Source: Oscillospiraceae bacterium (GTDB taxonomy: Bacteria; Bacillota; Clostridia; Oscillospirales; Ruminococcaceae). Taken from it: a stretch of 64,000 nt of DNA. The first letter of the stretch is position 1. The number at the start of each line of letters is the position of its first letter. Positions 45,722 to 54,157 of the stretch are shown here, in pieces. Below the pieces are notes generated by a model. That model was not told the origin of the DNA. It made no database searches and was given only the letters and a program-made list of their open reading frames with translations. The translations under genes were made by a program, and so were the position numbers. The DNA lies in assembly GCA_017438745.1 (NCBI GenBank), contig JAFRUS010000054.1:28546-92545 (forward strand), given 5' to 3'.

Positions 45722-45953
45722 GCTGCTTGATATATCCGAATATACAGATAGCTCTGCACATATCAAATAAGCAACAGTAGCACAATATCTGTGCACTCCG
45801 AAAAACAAGCTGAAATATCCATAATGATATAAAAATGCCTTCCGGAAAATGACTCCGGGAGGCATTAAAAGGTTATGACACCATTTTATTAACGGTTTTA
45901 CGAAATAAAACCGCGAAAAAAGGCGGCTTTCCGAAAAAATATTAATTTCTCTA

Positions 45954-45982
45954 TTGACAAGCAAGGGTAAAAGAGTTATAAT
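45954..45982 (+). promoter_or_regulatory. sigma-A promoter of the ylxM-ffh cluster
   Basis: TTGACA (45954-45959) and TATAAT (45977-45982) have a 17-bp spacer: consensus boxes at consensus spacing. Confidence 0.85.
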
Positions 45983-46028
45983 TGTAAAGGCTTAAAACTT
46001 TACAAACTAATTCAGAGGAGGCAGACAG

Positions 46029-46391
46029 ATGGCAAAAAATCTTGATTATGCGGTTCTTCTGGATTATTATGGTGATCTTCTTACAGAAAAGCAGCGCGAT
46101 ATCATGCAGCTTTACTACTATGAAGATCTGTCACTTTCTGAAATAGCTGAAAACGAGAACATCTCGCGTCAGGGCGTACACGACGCAATTAAGCACGCTG
46201 AGCAGTATCTCGACGAATTCGAAGAGAAAATGGGACTTTTCAGAAAGACAAAGGTAATGCACGACATGATAAATGCAATCAGAAGCTGCACTGCCGAATA
46301 CCGTGAAAAATACAGTTACCAGAAAAATATTTCTGAGTACACCGGTAAAATACTTAAAATAGTGGACGAAGGCGATGAGCTCTTCGGCTGA
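46029..46391 (+). CDS. ylxM: YlxM/UPF0122 helix-turn-helix protein, SRP-associated
   Basis: 120 residues. The N-terminal half is a sigma-4-like helix-turn-helix (LDYYGDLLTEKQRDIMQLYY, then LSLSEIAENENISRQGVHDA). This is the YlxM family, encoded next to ffh across Firmicutes and implicated in the signal recognition particle pathway. Here too it lies 33 nt upstream of ffh and after a strong promoter. AGAGGAGG precedes ATG 46029. Confidence 0.92.
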   Translation: MAKNLDYAVLLDYYGDLLTEKQRDIMQLYYYEDLSLSEIAENENISRQGVHDAIKHAEQYLDEFEEKMGLFRKTKVMHDMINAIRSCTAEYREKYSYQKNISEYTGKILKIVDEGDELFG

Positions 46392-46423
46392 TCAATATAA
46401 AATAAGGGAGGCTTCTTCGGAAA

Positions 46424-47830
46424 ATGGCATTTGAAGGTTTATCTGACAAACTGAATAACGTTTTTAAACGTCTGAAGTCACGTGGAAAACTTACAGAGGC
46501 TGATGTAAAAGAGGCCATGCGAGAAGTACGTCTTGCTCTCCTTGAAGCGGACGTAAGCTATAAGGTTGTTAAGGAATTCGTTGCGAAGGTTTCCGAAAGA
46601 GCTGTCGGCGAGGACGTTCTCAAGAGTCTTACACCAGCACAGATGGTTGTCAAGATAGTAAATGAAGAACTCTGCAGCCTCATGGGTAACTCCAACGCGA
46701 GAATAAACATGCCTTCCAAGCCGCCATGCATCATCATGATGTGCGGACTTCAGGGTTCAGGTAAGACAACTCACTCAGCAAAACTTGCAAAATATTTCAA
46801 GTCACAGGGACACAGACCAATGCTTGTTGCCTGCGACATTTACAGACCTGCTGCTATCGACCAGCTGAAGATCGTCGGCGAAAAGGCTGAAGTCAAGGTC
46901 TTCGAAATGGGTCAGACCGATCCGGTCAAGATAGCTAAGGAATCAGTAAAATACGCTAAGGACTACGGTCACGACATCGTAATTCTCGATACCGCCGGCC
47001 GTCTCCACATAGATACTGAGCTCATGGATGAGCTTAAAAACATCAAAAAGGAAACAACTCCAAGCGAAATCATGCTTGTAGTCGATGCGATGACAGGTCA
47101 GGACGCAGTTAATGTTGCCAAGGCCTTCGATGACGCTCTCGGAATTGACAGCGTACTCATGTCAAAGCTCGATTCAGATACAAGAGGCGGTGCGGCACTG
47201 TCTGTACTGTCCGTAACAGGTAAGCCGATCAAGTTCGTCGGCATGGGCGAAAAGCTCGATGACTTCGAACAGTTCCATCCTGAAAGAATGGCATCAAGAA
47301 TCCTCGGCATGGGCGACGTGCTCACACTCATTGAAAAGGCTGAGAGTGCAGTTGACCTCAAGGATTCAGAAAAGCTGGCAAAGAAGTTTACAGAAAACAC
47401 CTTTGACATGGAAGACTTAAGAAATTATCTTCTCCAGATCCAGAAGATGGGTTCAATCAAGAGCCTGCTTGGAATGCTTCCTGGTATGGGCGACAAAGTC
47501 AAGGATATCGACGTGGACGAAAGACAGTTCCAGCGAATCGATGCGATAATCACATCAATGACACCTGCAGAACGTGCAAAGCCTTCAATAATCAATCCTT
47601 CAAGAAAGAAGAGAATTGCAGCCGGAAGCGGTATGAAGGTTGAAGACGTAAACAGACTGCTCAGGCAGTTTGAACAGATGCAGAAAGTCATGAAGCAGTT
47701 CGGCAGTTTCGGCAAGGGCAAGGGTCCGTTCTCATCAAAGCGCATGAAGAAGCGCATTGCTGGAATGAATCTTGACAAGATGCCAGATATGCCGGCAGAT
47801 GCAGACCTTAAGAGTCTGATGAAAAAATGA
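46424..47830 (+). CDS. ffh: signal recognition particle GTPase Ffh (SRP54)
   Basis: 468 residues. N-terminal helical domain, then the GTPase G domain with CGLQGSGKTTHSAKLA (P-loop, ~105-120), DIYRPAAIDQLK, ILDTAGRLHID and SKLDSDTRGGAALSV. The C-terminal M domain (~300-440) is Met-rich and binds SRP RNA and signal sequences (KKRIAAGSGMKVEDVNRLLR). It targets nascent membrane and secreted proteins to the translocon. It lies between ylxM and rpsP, in the standard Firmicutes order. Confidence 0.97.
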   Translation: MAFEGLSDKLNNVFKRLKSRGKLTEADVKEAMREVRLALLEADVSYKVVKEFVAKVSERAVGEDVLKSLTPAQMVVKIVNEELCSLMGNSNARINMPSKPPCIIMMCGLQGSGKTTHSAKLAKYFKSQGHRPMLVACDIYRPAAIDQLKIVGEKAEVKVFEMGQTDPVKIAKESVKYAKDYGHDIVILDTAGRLHIDTELMDELKNIKKETTPSEIMLVVDAMTGQDAVNVAKAFDDALGIDSVLMSKLDSDTRGGAALSVLSVTGKPIKFVGMGEKLDDFEQFHPERMASRILGMGDVLTLIEKAESAVDLKDSEKLAKKFTENTFDMEDLRNYLLQIQKMGSIKSLLGMLPGMGDKVKDIDVDERQFQRIDAIITSMTPAERAKPSIINPSRKKRIAAGSGMKVEDVNRLLRQFEQMQKVMKQFGSFGKGKGPFSSKRMKKRIAGMNLDKMPDMPADADLKSLMKK

Positions 47831-47893
47831 TATTTTTGCTTCGCGCATTAATATAAACACAAAGCAAAATCTTATTCCGGAGGTGAAATCAAA

Positions 47894-48133
47894 ATGGCAG
47901 TAAAGATCAGATTAAAGAGAATCGGTGCCAAGAAGGCTCCTTTCTACCGTGTTGTTGTTGCTGATTCAAGATACCCAAGAGACGGCAGATTCATCGAAGA
48001 GATCGGATACTATGATCCAACTAAGACACCAAGCGTTATTAAGATTGACACTGAAAAGGCTGACAAGTGGATCAAGAACGGTGCACAGCCAACTGAAACA
48101 GTTAAGAAGCTTATCAAGAACGCTCAGGCTTAA
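47894..48133 (+). CDS. rpsP: ribosomal protein bS16
   Basis: 79 residues, complete: [20 protein letters not shown], then [20 protein letters not shown] and a Lys-rich C-terminus. It is part of the 30S subunit. GGAGGTGAA precedes ATG 47894. It lies in the conserved ffh-rpsP-khpA-rimM-trmD order. A palindromic GATACAGACTT/AAGTCTGTATC sequence (48154-48178) lies between this gene and khpA without a T tail. Confidence 0.97.
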   Translation: MAVKIRLKRIGAKKAPFYRVVVADSRYPRDGRFIEEIGYYDPTKTPSVIKIDTEKADKWIKNGAQPTETVKKLIKNAQA

Positions 48134-48242
48134 TTAATTGATTTTATCTTTCTGATACAGACTTATAAGTCTGTATCTTAAAGATCAGATCGTTTACGAG
48201 GGACGGTACGTTCAGTGCCGGTTAATAATAAGGAGAAAAAAT

Positions 48243-48476
48243 ATGAAAGAACTGCTTTTAGCAATAGTTGAAGGTCTTGTTGAAAACAAGCAGGAAATAA
48301 CTATATCAGAAGACGCACCTAATGAAGAAGGCGTAATCGTTTATCATCTTCACGTAGCTCAGGATGACATGGGACGTGTTATCGGCAAGCAGGGAAGAAT
48401 AGCAAAGGCTATCAGAACTGTATTACGTGCAGGTGCTGCAAGAAACAACTCAAAGGTACTTCTTGAAATTGAATAA
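48243..48476 (+). CDS. khpA: KH-domain RNA-binding protein KhpA
   Basis: 77 residues, a single KH domain with the GxxG loop as IGKQGR inside MGRVIGKQGRIAKAIRTVLR. KhpA pairs with KhpB in Firmicutes and binds many transcripts, affecting cell division and wall synthesis. Its place between rpsP and rimM is conserved. AAGGAGAA precedes ATG 48243. Confidence 0.93.
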   Translation: MKELLLAIVEGLVENKQEITISEDAPNEEGVIVYHLHVAQDDMGRVIGKQGRIAKAIRTVLRAGAARNNSKVLLEIE

Positions 48477-48510
48477 TTTTTAAGAATTACAAGTTAAACA
48501 CGAAAATAAT

Positions 48511-48548
48511 ACTGCCAGATCAGTTTGATGACATCTGGCAGTTTTTTT
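48511..48548 (+). terminator. terminator between khpA and rimM
   Basis: A perfect 10-bp stem (ACTGCCAGAT / ATCTGGCAGT) is followed by seven T bases. It ends 22 nt before the rimM ATG, so rimM-trmD would depend on readthrough or another promoter. Confidence 0.88.
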
Positions 48549-48569
48549 GATAGAAACGGGTGGTACAAC

Positions 48570-49085
48570 ATGTCAGATAATTATCTTGAAGCCGGAAAAA
48601 TCGTTAATGTTCATGGCCTCAGAGGAGACGTCAAAATTATGCCGTGGTGCGACAGCGCCGATTTCCTCTGCGAGTTTGAATGTCTCTATCTTGACCGTGA
48701 GGGCAAAAAGGAACTTGAGGTCGAAAACGCAAGAGTGTTCAAGAATATGGTCATTGCAAAGTTTGCAGGGATAAATACCGTTGAGGAAGCTGAAAAGCTC
48801 AGGGAAAAGGTGCTTTATCTCTCGCGTGATGACGTTGAACTTGACGAGGATACCTATTTTATAAAAGATCTTATCGGCATTGAAGTATCTGATGCTGACA
48901 CCGGAAAGATCTACGGCCTCATAAAGGACGTGTTCCAGACCGGCGCCAATGACGTTTACTCCATAAAGAACGGTGAAAAGGAATATCTTGTTCCGGCCAT
49001 TGCTGACGTGGTGGTAAGCACTGATATTGAAAACAAGAAGATGACTATAAGACCGTTAGAGGGGCTTTTTGAAGATGAGAATTGA
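48570..49085 (+). CDS. rimM: 16S rRNA processing/ribosome maturation protein RimM
   Basis: 171 residues from ATG 48570 (MSDNYLEAGKIVNVHGLRGD); the in-frame ATG at 48525 lies inside the terminator stem and is not credible. Two beta-barrel/PRC-like domains are visible: the N-terminal GKIVNVHGLRGDVKIMPW and the C-terminal YFIKDLIGIEVSDADTGKIYG and VPAIADVVV. RimM helps assemble the 30S head together with S19. GGTGG lies upstream. The end overlaps trmD by 11 nt, indicating translational coupling. Confidence 0.94.
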   Translation: MSDNYLEAGKIVNVHGLRGDVKIMPWCDSADFLCEFECLYLDREGKKELEVENARVFKNMVIAKFAGINTVEEAEKLREKVLYLSRDDVELDEDTYFIKDLIGIEVSDADTGKIYGLIKDVFQTGANDVYSIKNGEKEYLVPAIADVVVSTDIENKKMTIRPLEGLFEDEN

Positions 49086-49788
49086 GATAGCGACACTTTT
49101 CCCGGAAATGTGTGAGTCAGTCTTAGCGGAAAGCATAATCGGCCGTGCAAGAAAAAAAGGAGCCGTTGAGATCGCCTGCCGCAATATACGCGACTACACG
49201 AAGGACAAGCACCGCAGAGTAGACGATACGCCTTACGGCGGCGGAATGGGAATGGTCATGCAGGCTGATCCTATTTTCAACTGCTATGAGGCTATTTGCG
49301 CAGACATGGGTGCAAAGCCGCACACTATCTACATGTCGCCGAAGGGAAATGTATTTACTCAGAAAAGGGCGATAGAGCTTGCTTCGCTTGAAAACATACT
49401 CATAATCTGCGGCCATTACGAAGGCGTGGATCAGCGCGTTCTCGATGAAATAGTTGACGAGGAGATATCGATTGGTGACTACGTCCTCACGGGCGGCGAG
49501 CTGCCTGCTCTGGTCATCGCTGATGCGGTTTCAAGAATGTGTGAAGGCGTTCTTTCCGATGAGCTCTGCTATCAGGATGAGAGCCATTTTAACGGCCTTC
49601 TTGAATATCCTCAGTACACCAGGCCGGAGGAATGGCACGGCGTAAAAGTACCGGAAGTTCTTCTTTCAGGTCACCATAAAAATATAGGTGATTACAGACT
49701 TACAAAGAGTATCGAAATCACCAAAGAGCGAAGACCTGACATGTATGAAAATTACATTAAAAGCCATAATATAACAGATAAGAAGTGA
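49075..49788 (+). CDS. trmD: tRNA (guanine-N1-)-methyltransferase TrmD
   Basis: 237 residues from ATG 49075; a TTG at 49069 is possible but too close to the GAGGGG site (49059-49064). SPOUT-class knot motifs are present: DDTPYGGGMGMVMQ, IYMSPKGNVFTQ, LIICGHYEGVDQRV, and EEISIGDYVLTGGELP. It methylates G37 of tRNAs with AdoMet, which prevents frameshifting. Length and motifs are complete. It is the last gene of the cluster. Confidence 0.96.
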   Translation: MRIEIATLFPEMCESVLAESIIGRARKKGAVEIACRNIRDYTKDKHRRVDDTPYGGGMGMVMQADPIFNCYEAICADMGAKPHTIYMSPKGNVFTQKRAIELASLENILIICGHYEGVDQRVLDEIVDEEISIGDYVLTGGELPALVIADAVSRMCEGVLSDELCYQDESHFNGLLEYPQYTRPEEWHGVKVPEVLLSGHHKNIGDYRLTKSIEITKERRPDMYENYIKSHNITDKK

Positions 49789-49931
49789 ATGTGAATATAT
49801 TATTGTCACCAATGTTGTGAGTGTTTAATAAATTTTAGTTAAAATCGACAAAAACCGGACTGATAAATAATTTACGCATAATCAATACATAGAAAATTCC
49901 GTTCAAAAGCGTTCTTAGGCAGTTTTATGCG

Positions 49932-49960
49932 TTGACTACTTCATATTTACACGGTATAAT
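49932..49960 (+). promoter_or_regulatory. sigma-A promoter of the HPr gene
   Basis: TTGACT (49932-49937) and TATAAT (49955-49960) have a 17-bp spacer, in the 290-bp gap after trmD. Apart from this promoter the gap is AT-rich and shows no other feature. Confidence 0.8.
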
Positions 49961-50078
49961 AGGGTTAAAGGTAATTGATATGTTACTGCCATGCATTAAT
50001 GCCTGGACAGTTCAGAGAATGCTTTTGCATAATCTTTTATAATAAATGAAATCAAAAATTTTATGAGGAGAGTTTATA

Positions 50079-50348
50079 ATGTTTGTAAAAGAAGTAATGG
50101 TACAGAACCAGGTAGGACTTCACGCAAGACCAGCAACATTTTTCATCCAGAAGGCTAACGAATTCAAGTCATCAATCTGGATCGAGAAGGAAGAACGCAG
50201 AGTTAATGCAAAGAGCCTTTTAGGTATTCTTTCACTCGGTATCGTTGGCGGCACATCAATCAAGATCATTGCTGATGGTGCAGATGAAGTAGTTGCAGTT
50301 GAAGCACTTGTTGATCTCGTAACAAACGGATTCAGCGAACAGGGCTGA
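50079..50348 (+). CDS. ptsH: phosphocarrier protein HPr
   Basis: 89 residues, normal HPr length. The active-site His lies in QVGLHARPATFF (His15 equivalent). The regulatory Ser lies in NAKSLLGILSLG (Ser46 equivalent), the site for HPr kinase. It carries phosphate from enzyme I to sugar PTS components, and in Firmicutes its Ser-phosphorylated form is the co-repressor for CcpA. Both phosphorylation sites are present. There is no ptsI nearby. GAGGAGAG precedes ATG 50079. Confidence 0.93.
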   Translation: MFVKEVMVQNQVGLHARPATFFIQKANEFKSSIWIEKEERRVNAKSLLGILSLGIVGGTSIKIIADGADEVVAVEALVDLVTNGFSEQG

Positions 50349-50375
50349 TTTCCCTATAATTTTTTTGAATATCAT

Positions 50376-50410
50376 GGCGGACTGCTTTATTGCAGGACCG
50401 CCTTTTTTTA
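50376..50410 (+). terminator. terminator of the HPr gene
   Basis: GGCGGACTGC pairs with GCAGGACCGCC, with an internal mismatch, followed by a run of T bases. Confidence 0.85.
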
Positions 50411-50443
50411 TTTGACGAAGAAACAGAAATATGATAACATAAT

Positions 50444-50480
50444 CTAAGGAAATACTGATTAAGCCGCAAATCCGGCTTCA
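50444..50480 (+). repeat. MITE-like dispersed repeat, short left-end fragment
   Basis: CTAAGGAAATACTGATTAAG and the following CGCAAATCCGGCTTCA match the first ~37 bp of the element at 31260-31375. The right end is absent. It lies just before the flavin reductase-like gene. Confidence 0.5.
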
Positions 50481-50518
50481 CTATCACTCATTGCAGTAAA
50501 AACGGAGGATAATTAATA

Positions 50519-51028
50519 ATGAGCTTAGTAAAAACATCAATTGAAAATCTTAAAGTAAACCCTTTTGAACTTATCGGACGTGACTGGTTCCTTATCACAT
50601 CAGGTACATCGGCTTCTGAATACAATACAATGACTGCTTCATGGGGCAGCATGGGTATTATGTGGGGAAAGCCGGTGTTCACTTGCGGTATAAGACACAA
50701 CAGATATACTTTTGAATTCTCTGAAAAGAACGATCTTATCACATTCTCATTCTTCGACAGTGACAAGTACAGACCGATGTTAAACTTCTGCGGTTCAAAG
50801 TCAGGACGTGATTTTGACAAGGCTAAGGAAACAGGAATTACTCCTGTGGAGATCGACGGTGCTGTTTCATTTGAGGAAGCAAGACTGGTTCTTGTATGCC
50901 GCAAGCTTTATGCACAGGATCTTGAAAAGGATAAATTTACTGACAATTCGCTTCTTAAATTCTATGAAAACGATCCGGTCCACAGAATGTATACATCAGA
51001 AATAGTTGCTGTTTACGAAAACAAATAA
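50519..51028 (+). CDS. flavin reductase-like FMN-binding split-barrel protein
   Basis: 169 residues. The sequence runs NPFELIGRDWFLITSG, NTMTASWGSMGIMWGKP (the N-terminal flavin-reductase barrel motif) and FCGSKSGRDFDKAKETG. This is the flavin reductase-like domain family, which binds FMN and reduces flavins or other acceptors with NAD(P)H. A conserved Cys is present in FTCGIRHNRYTF. No partner monooxygenase is adjacent, so the acceptor is unknown. GGAGGA lies upstream of ATG 50519, which immediately follows the MITE fragment. Confidence 0.85.
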   Translation: MSLVKTSIENLKVNPFELIGRDWFLITSGTSASEYNTMTASWGSMGIMWGKPVFTCGIRHNRYTFEFSEKNDLITFSFFDSDKYRPMLNFCGSKSGRDFDKAKETGITPVEIDGAVSFEEARLVLVCRKLYAQDLEKDKFTDNSLLKFYENDPVHRMYTSEIVAVYENK

Positions 51029-51045
51029 TCAATAAAAACGATCAT

Positions 51046-51107
51046 AAGTCTGTTACGAGCTGCCACAATAATTTATCAGATTACAGCTCTAACAGACTTG
51101 TTTTTTG
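51046..51107 (+). terminator. terminator of the flavin reductase-like gene
   Basis: A long stem pairs AAGTCTGTTACGAGCTG with CAGCTCTAACAGACTT, followed by TTTTTT. Confidence 0.88.
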
Positions 51108-51168
51108 TCAGGAAGAATTTTTATGCGTCATAAAAATTTGCTCTAATCCACGTATTTACGCGCATCTG

Positions 51169-51197
51169 TTGCAAAATTATCAGTGATGTGTTATAAT
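51169..51197 (+). promoter_or_regulatory. sigma-A promoter of the LytTR/kinase operon
   Basis: TTGCAA (51169-51174) and TATAAT (51192-51197) have a 17-bp spacer. No LytTR-type repeat is visible here, so autoregulation is not indicated. Confidence 0.65.
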
Positions 51198-51222
51198 AGT
51201 TTATATATATCGGGAGGGTAAA

Positions 51223-51924
51223 ATGAGAATCGCAATTTGTGATGATGAAAAAATTTTTCGTGATCAGATAAAGAAATATATTCTGGAAGTCAGCAGTGAT
51301 TCATCCATCGATGAATACACATGCGGTGATGATCTTGCCGGCAGTGAAAGTAATTATGATATAATTTTTCTTGACATAGAAATGCCGGGTATAAGCGGCA
51401 TTGAAACAGCTGAAAAGCTAAGGGAAAACGGTTCGGATGCAGATATCATTTTTCTTACGAGCCATGTGGAGTTTGTTTATGAAGCCTTTAAGGTAAGGGC
51501 GTTTCGTTTTCTGCAGAAGCCGATAGACCATGAAAAGTTCACTGAGGCTTTTAAGAACGCTGAACTTAACCGCAGTGCTATGGAAAAAGTAGTGGTCGAA
51601 TTCCGCGGAGCGGTTGCTGAGATCTATACAGAAAACATAGTTTATATAGAGTCATCCGGTGAGGGAACCTATGTCCATGACACCAGAGGCAACTACTACC
51701 AGTCTTCGGCTTCGCTGAAGGAATGGGGAGAAAAGCTTGACAGTGAACTCTTCTACAGAATACACAAGACGACTCTTGTTGCCATGAAGTACGTAACATC
51801 ATTTGACAAGGGTGTGGTGAAGCTTTCCGGCTACAACGGAGATTTTCCTGTAGCCCGCAGAAGCATACAGCCGTTCCGTACTGCGTATTTCGATTTTATA
51901 AAGAACAATGCAAGGATGATGTGA
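51223..51924 (+). CDS. LytTR-family response regulator (VirR/AgrA type)
   Basis: 233 residues. An N-terminal receiver domain (1-~118) has acidic residues in CDDEK and the phospho-acceptor Asp in IIFLDIEMPGISG, with Lys in FLQKPID. A C-terminal LytTR DNA-binding domain (~128-230) contains VYIESSGEGTYVHDTRGNYYQ and FYRIHKTTLVAM. GGGAGGG lies before ATG 51223. The stop is 7 nt before the kinase gene. Its likely binding sites are the paired ACCGTTCAC repeats at 53738 and 54006. The VirSR and AgrCA systems are the known parallels. Confidence 0.92.
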   Translation: MRIAICDDEKIFRDQIKKYILEVSSDSSIDEYTCGDDLAGSESNYDIIFLDIEMPGISGIETAEKLRENGSDADIIFLTSHVEFVYEAFKVRAFRFLQKPIDHEKFTEAFKNAELNRSAMEKVVVEFRGAVAEIYTENIVYIESSGEGTYVHDTRGNYYQSSASLKEWGEKLDSELFYRIHKTTLVAMKYVTSFDKGVVKLSGYNGDFPVARRSIQPFRTAYFDFIKNNARMM

Positions 51925-51931
51925 GAAACCA

Positions 51932-53293
51932 ATGTACAATACAATACCTGAGTTTTCATTCGCTGTTCTTCTTGAGGCTCTGAAACTCATAATAATGATG
52001 TGCGGTATTTTTAATTTTTCTATAAAAAAGGAAAAGAAATGGCCGTTTGTTTCTCTGGGAGTTGCAGTTTGCCTGATTTCGATTTTGGTAGCAGTGCCGT
52101 TATTATTGCATGTGGATCCGGCAATAGGCGTGGATAATGATATATTTCAATCTTATTATACCGATCGCCCCGTTGCTGCTGTTGTAGCTAAAATATTTAG
52201 TCTTAACACTTTGTCTCTACCACTTACCGTAATCTTTTCAGTATTACACCTGATCACAGGTAAAAAGAAAATACTATTACTTTTCCTCAGTGAATTGTCG
52301 ATTGGAGTTATCGACGAGATAGTACACGCTGGTGTATGCAGAATTTTTAACACAGAATACAGTGATTATTATCTTCTTACAACTTCAATGACAATAATAA
52401 TACTTGCTTTACCGGCATATATTATTCATGGCAAGAAAAAGAAGGAACTCGATTATCCTGTCAGAAAAATGGGCGCTTTCTATCTGATAATGCTCGTTAT
52501 AGCACAGTTGCTTGTATTATACTATGCCAGCTTGCTTCATAATTCGTTCGGAATAAACCGTACTTATCTGACATTTGCTATTGCTGTTATTATCATGATC
52601 GAAGGTGCGATGATCTATACTTCAAGCCGTAAGGACTACTATTACAATCTTTCGGTAATGAATCAGAAAATGCTTGATGTTCAGGAAAGCTATTATATGA
52701 AACTGCTTGCACATCAGGACGAGTTAAGAAAATTCAGGCATGATCTGAATAATCACCTTATAAGTGTGGAAGCTCTTATCGATGAGGGAAAGTACGATGA
52801 AGTAAAGAAATATTTTTCTGAAGTAAAAGGTATCTTTACAAGCAGTAACCCTGAAGTAAAAACCGGCAACACTATAGTTAGTGCAATTGTCAGTGACTAC
52901 ATTGCGAAATATCCTGATGTAAAGCTTAACTGGAACGGTATGTTCCCGGATGAGCTTACTATCTCAAATACAGATATATGCACCATGTTTTCAAATGTTC
53001 TTGGAAATGCGTTTGAAAATTCAGACAAGAGCAAAGACGATAAAACTGTTGACGTAACGGTTGAAACAATTTCCAACAGCATGATCGTTACCGTAAGAAA
53101 TACAGTAGCAGAAAAGGCTGTGATGAAGAATGGTGTTTTTGTTACCTCAAAAGCAGATAAGAACAGTCATGGTTTAGGGACACAGAATATTAAGAAATGC
53201 GTCGAATTAAACAACGGTATGGTTGAATATAAATTCGATGAAAGTATGTTTGAAGTTAAAATCATTCTGCCTAACGCCATGAAGGTGTTCTAG
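51932..53293 (+). CDS. AgrC/VirS-type sensor histidine kinase (GHKL)
   Basis: 453 residues. About six or seven membrane spans fill residues 1-~235. The phospho-acceptor helix has the class signature FRHDLNNHLISVEALID (~residues 268-284), followed by a C-terminal GHKL ATPase (~350-450) with NVLGNAFENS (N box) and SHGLGTQNIKKCVELNNG (G box). Kinases of this class usually sense small peptides. No AgrB-type processing protease is adjacent, but a candidate small peptide gene lies 205 bp downstream. It is co-transcribed with the LytTR regulator. Confidence 0.9.
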   Translation: MYNTIPEFSFAVLLEALKLIIMMCGIFNFSIKKEKKWPFVSLGVAVCLISILVAVPLLLHVDPAIGVDNDIFQSYYTDRPVAAVVAKIFSLNTLSLPLTVIFSVLHLITGKKKILLLFLSELSIGVIDEIVHAGVCRIFNTEYSDYYLLTTSMTIIILALPAYIIHGKKKKELDYPVRKMGAFYLIMLVIAQLLVLYYASLLHNSFGINRTYLTFAIAVIIMIEGAMIYTSSRKDYYYNLSVMNQKMLDVQESYYMKLLAHQDELRKFRHDLNNHLISVEALIDEGKYDEVKKYFSEVKGIFTSSNPEVKTGNTIVSAIVSDYIAKYPDVKLNWNGMFPDELTISNTDICTMFSNVLGNAFENSDKSKDDKTVDVTVETISNSMIVTVRNTVAEKAVMKNGVFVTSKADKNSHGLGTQNIKKCVELNNGMVEYKFDESMFEVKIILPNAMKVF

Positions 53294-53498
53294 GAAGATT
53301 TTACAAATTTTTTCGGTGATCAGACGGACTTATTCCGGCTCAGTCCTCTGATCAGTAATGGACATTAACAGGTTCAGATAAAGCTGATATATTTGCAGAC
53401 AGGATTTTTTAAATGAATTTATTGTTTTCCTGTATTTATGATCAGCTTCAGACAGTGTTTTTCCCAGTGTTATTGTAACGCAAAGGAGTGATTAATGA

Positions 53499-53570
53499 AT
53501 GTACGAATTTATGTTATGCAGTATAGGTATTTTCGACTGGTTTACAGGATTCATGAGCAATTTAGGCTGA
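53499..53570 (+). CDS. candidate 23-residue signalling peptide
   Basis: ATG 53499 lies 12 nt after an AAAGGAG site (53483-53488). The peptide begins MYEFMLCSIGIFDWFTGFMS and ends NLG; it is hydrophobic and amphipathic and has one Cys. Its place just after a peptide-sensing-type kinase is the main support. An overlapping ATG at 53495 (40 codons, other frame) has better spacing to the same site but an unremarkable basic product. The terminator at 53665 closes the region. Confidence 0.35.
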   Translation: MYEFMLCSIGIFDWFTGFMSNLG

Positions 53571-53664
53571 TATCTGATCTGAATGGGAAACTTGCCGGAA
53601 AACCATCTGATCACTGAACAGCAAAAACCATGAAAAGAGTAATCGAATGCCTGAAAGAAAATAG

Positions 53665-53707
53665 AAAAAAGTTCTGATCTCAAAAGATTTCAGAACTTTT
53701 TTCTTTT
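53665..53707 (+). terminator. terminator downstream of the kinase/peptide region
   Basis: A 13-bp stem (AAAAAAGTTCTGA / TCAGAACTTTTTT) is followed by CTTTT. Confidence 0.88.
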
Positions 53708-53737
53708 ATAAAATTTCCTAAATAAATCCAAAAAATG

Positions 53738-53806
53738 ACCGTTCACACGCTATAGGCTACCGTTCACCCAAAACCTATTGATTTTACTTAGTACCTGTGT
53801 TAGACT
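53738..53806 (+). promoter_or_regulatory. LytTR direct-repeat operator and promoter, copy 1
   Basis: Two identical ACCGTTCAC repeats (53738-53746 and 53759-53767) start 21 bp apart, two helical turns. They precede TTGATT (53778-53783), a 17-bp spacer and TAGACT (53801-53806). The layout matches LytTR-regulator sites, where the repeats stand just upstream of a weak -35. Confidence 0.8.
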
Positions 53807-53812
53807 AAACAT

Positions 53813-53950
53813 AGAGTCAGAAATGGCTTAGCGGCCAAGGGGACTGAGCCGGATCCCCTTTAGCCGCATCAAAAAAATGACATCTTCAAAAGAAAATAAA
53901 TAAATTAAAATGAAAAAAGGTTCTGAACATAAAAAGTCAGGGCTTTTTTT
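53813..53950 (+). ncRNA. candidate LytTR-controlled small RNA
   Basis: The operator-promoter at 53738-53806 reads into ~138 bp with no credible ORF. A strong hairpin (GCGGC and AAGGGGA at 53831-53843 pairing with TCCCCTT and GCCGC at 53854-53867) is followed by an A-rich stretch and a terminator (GTTCTGA / TCAGGGC, then TTTTTTT, to ~53950). Clostridium perfringens VR-RNA, made under VirR control, is a known parallel. No homology to a named RNA family is claimed. Confidence 0.55.
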
Positions 53951-54005
53951 CATTCCTGTGAAATGGTTTTCAGAACTTCGAAGTTCCATATAAATCCAAA
54001 AAATG

Positions 54006-54074
54006 ACCGTTCACACGCTATAGGCTACCGTTCGCCCAAAACCTATTGAAACGGATCTTCAACTGTGTTAAACT
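54006..54074 (+). promoter_or_regulatory. LytTR direct-repeat operator and promoter, copy 2
   Basis: ACCGTTCAC (54006-54014) and ACCGTTCGC (54027-54035) are 21 bp apart, then TTGAAA (54046-54051), 17 bp, TAAACT (54069-54074). A ~54-bp block is nearly identical to copy 1, while the downstream sequence differs. It drives the small membrane protein gene. Confidence 0.8.
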
Positions 54075-54157
54075 AAAATCAAAGATAATGGGGTATATCT
54101 TTGTGTGATTTGTATGATTAACAGGATTCATTCTGACGAGGGGAGAAAGTGATTAGT

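Noticed and set aside
45834..45866. Hairpin AATGCCT-CCGG/CCGG-AGGCATT after the 289-aa lipoprotein as a terminator
   Set aside because: The plus strand continues with AAAA rather than T, so termination in that direction is doubtful.
53913..53996. 27-codon ORF starting ATGAAAAAAGG
   Set aside because: It starts inside the A run of the small-RNA terminator and lacks a ribosome-binding site.
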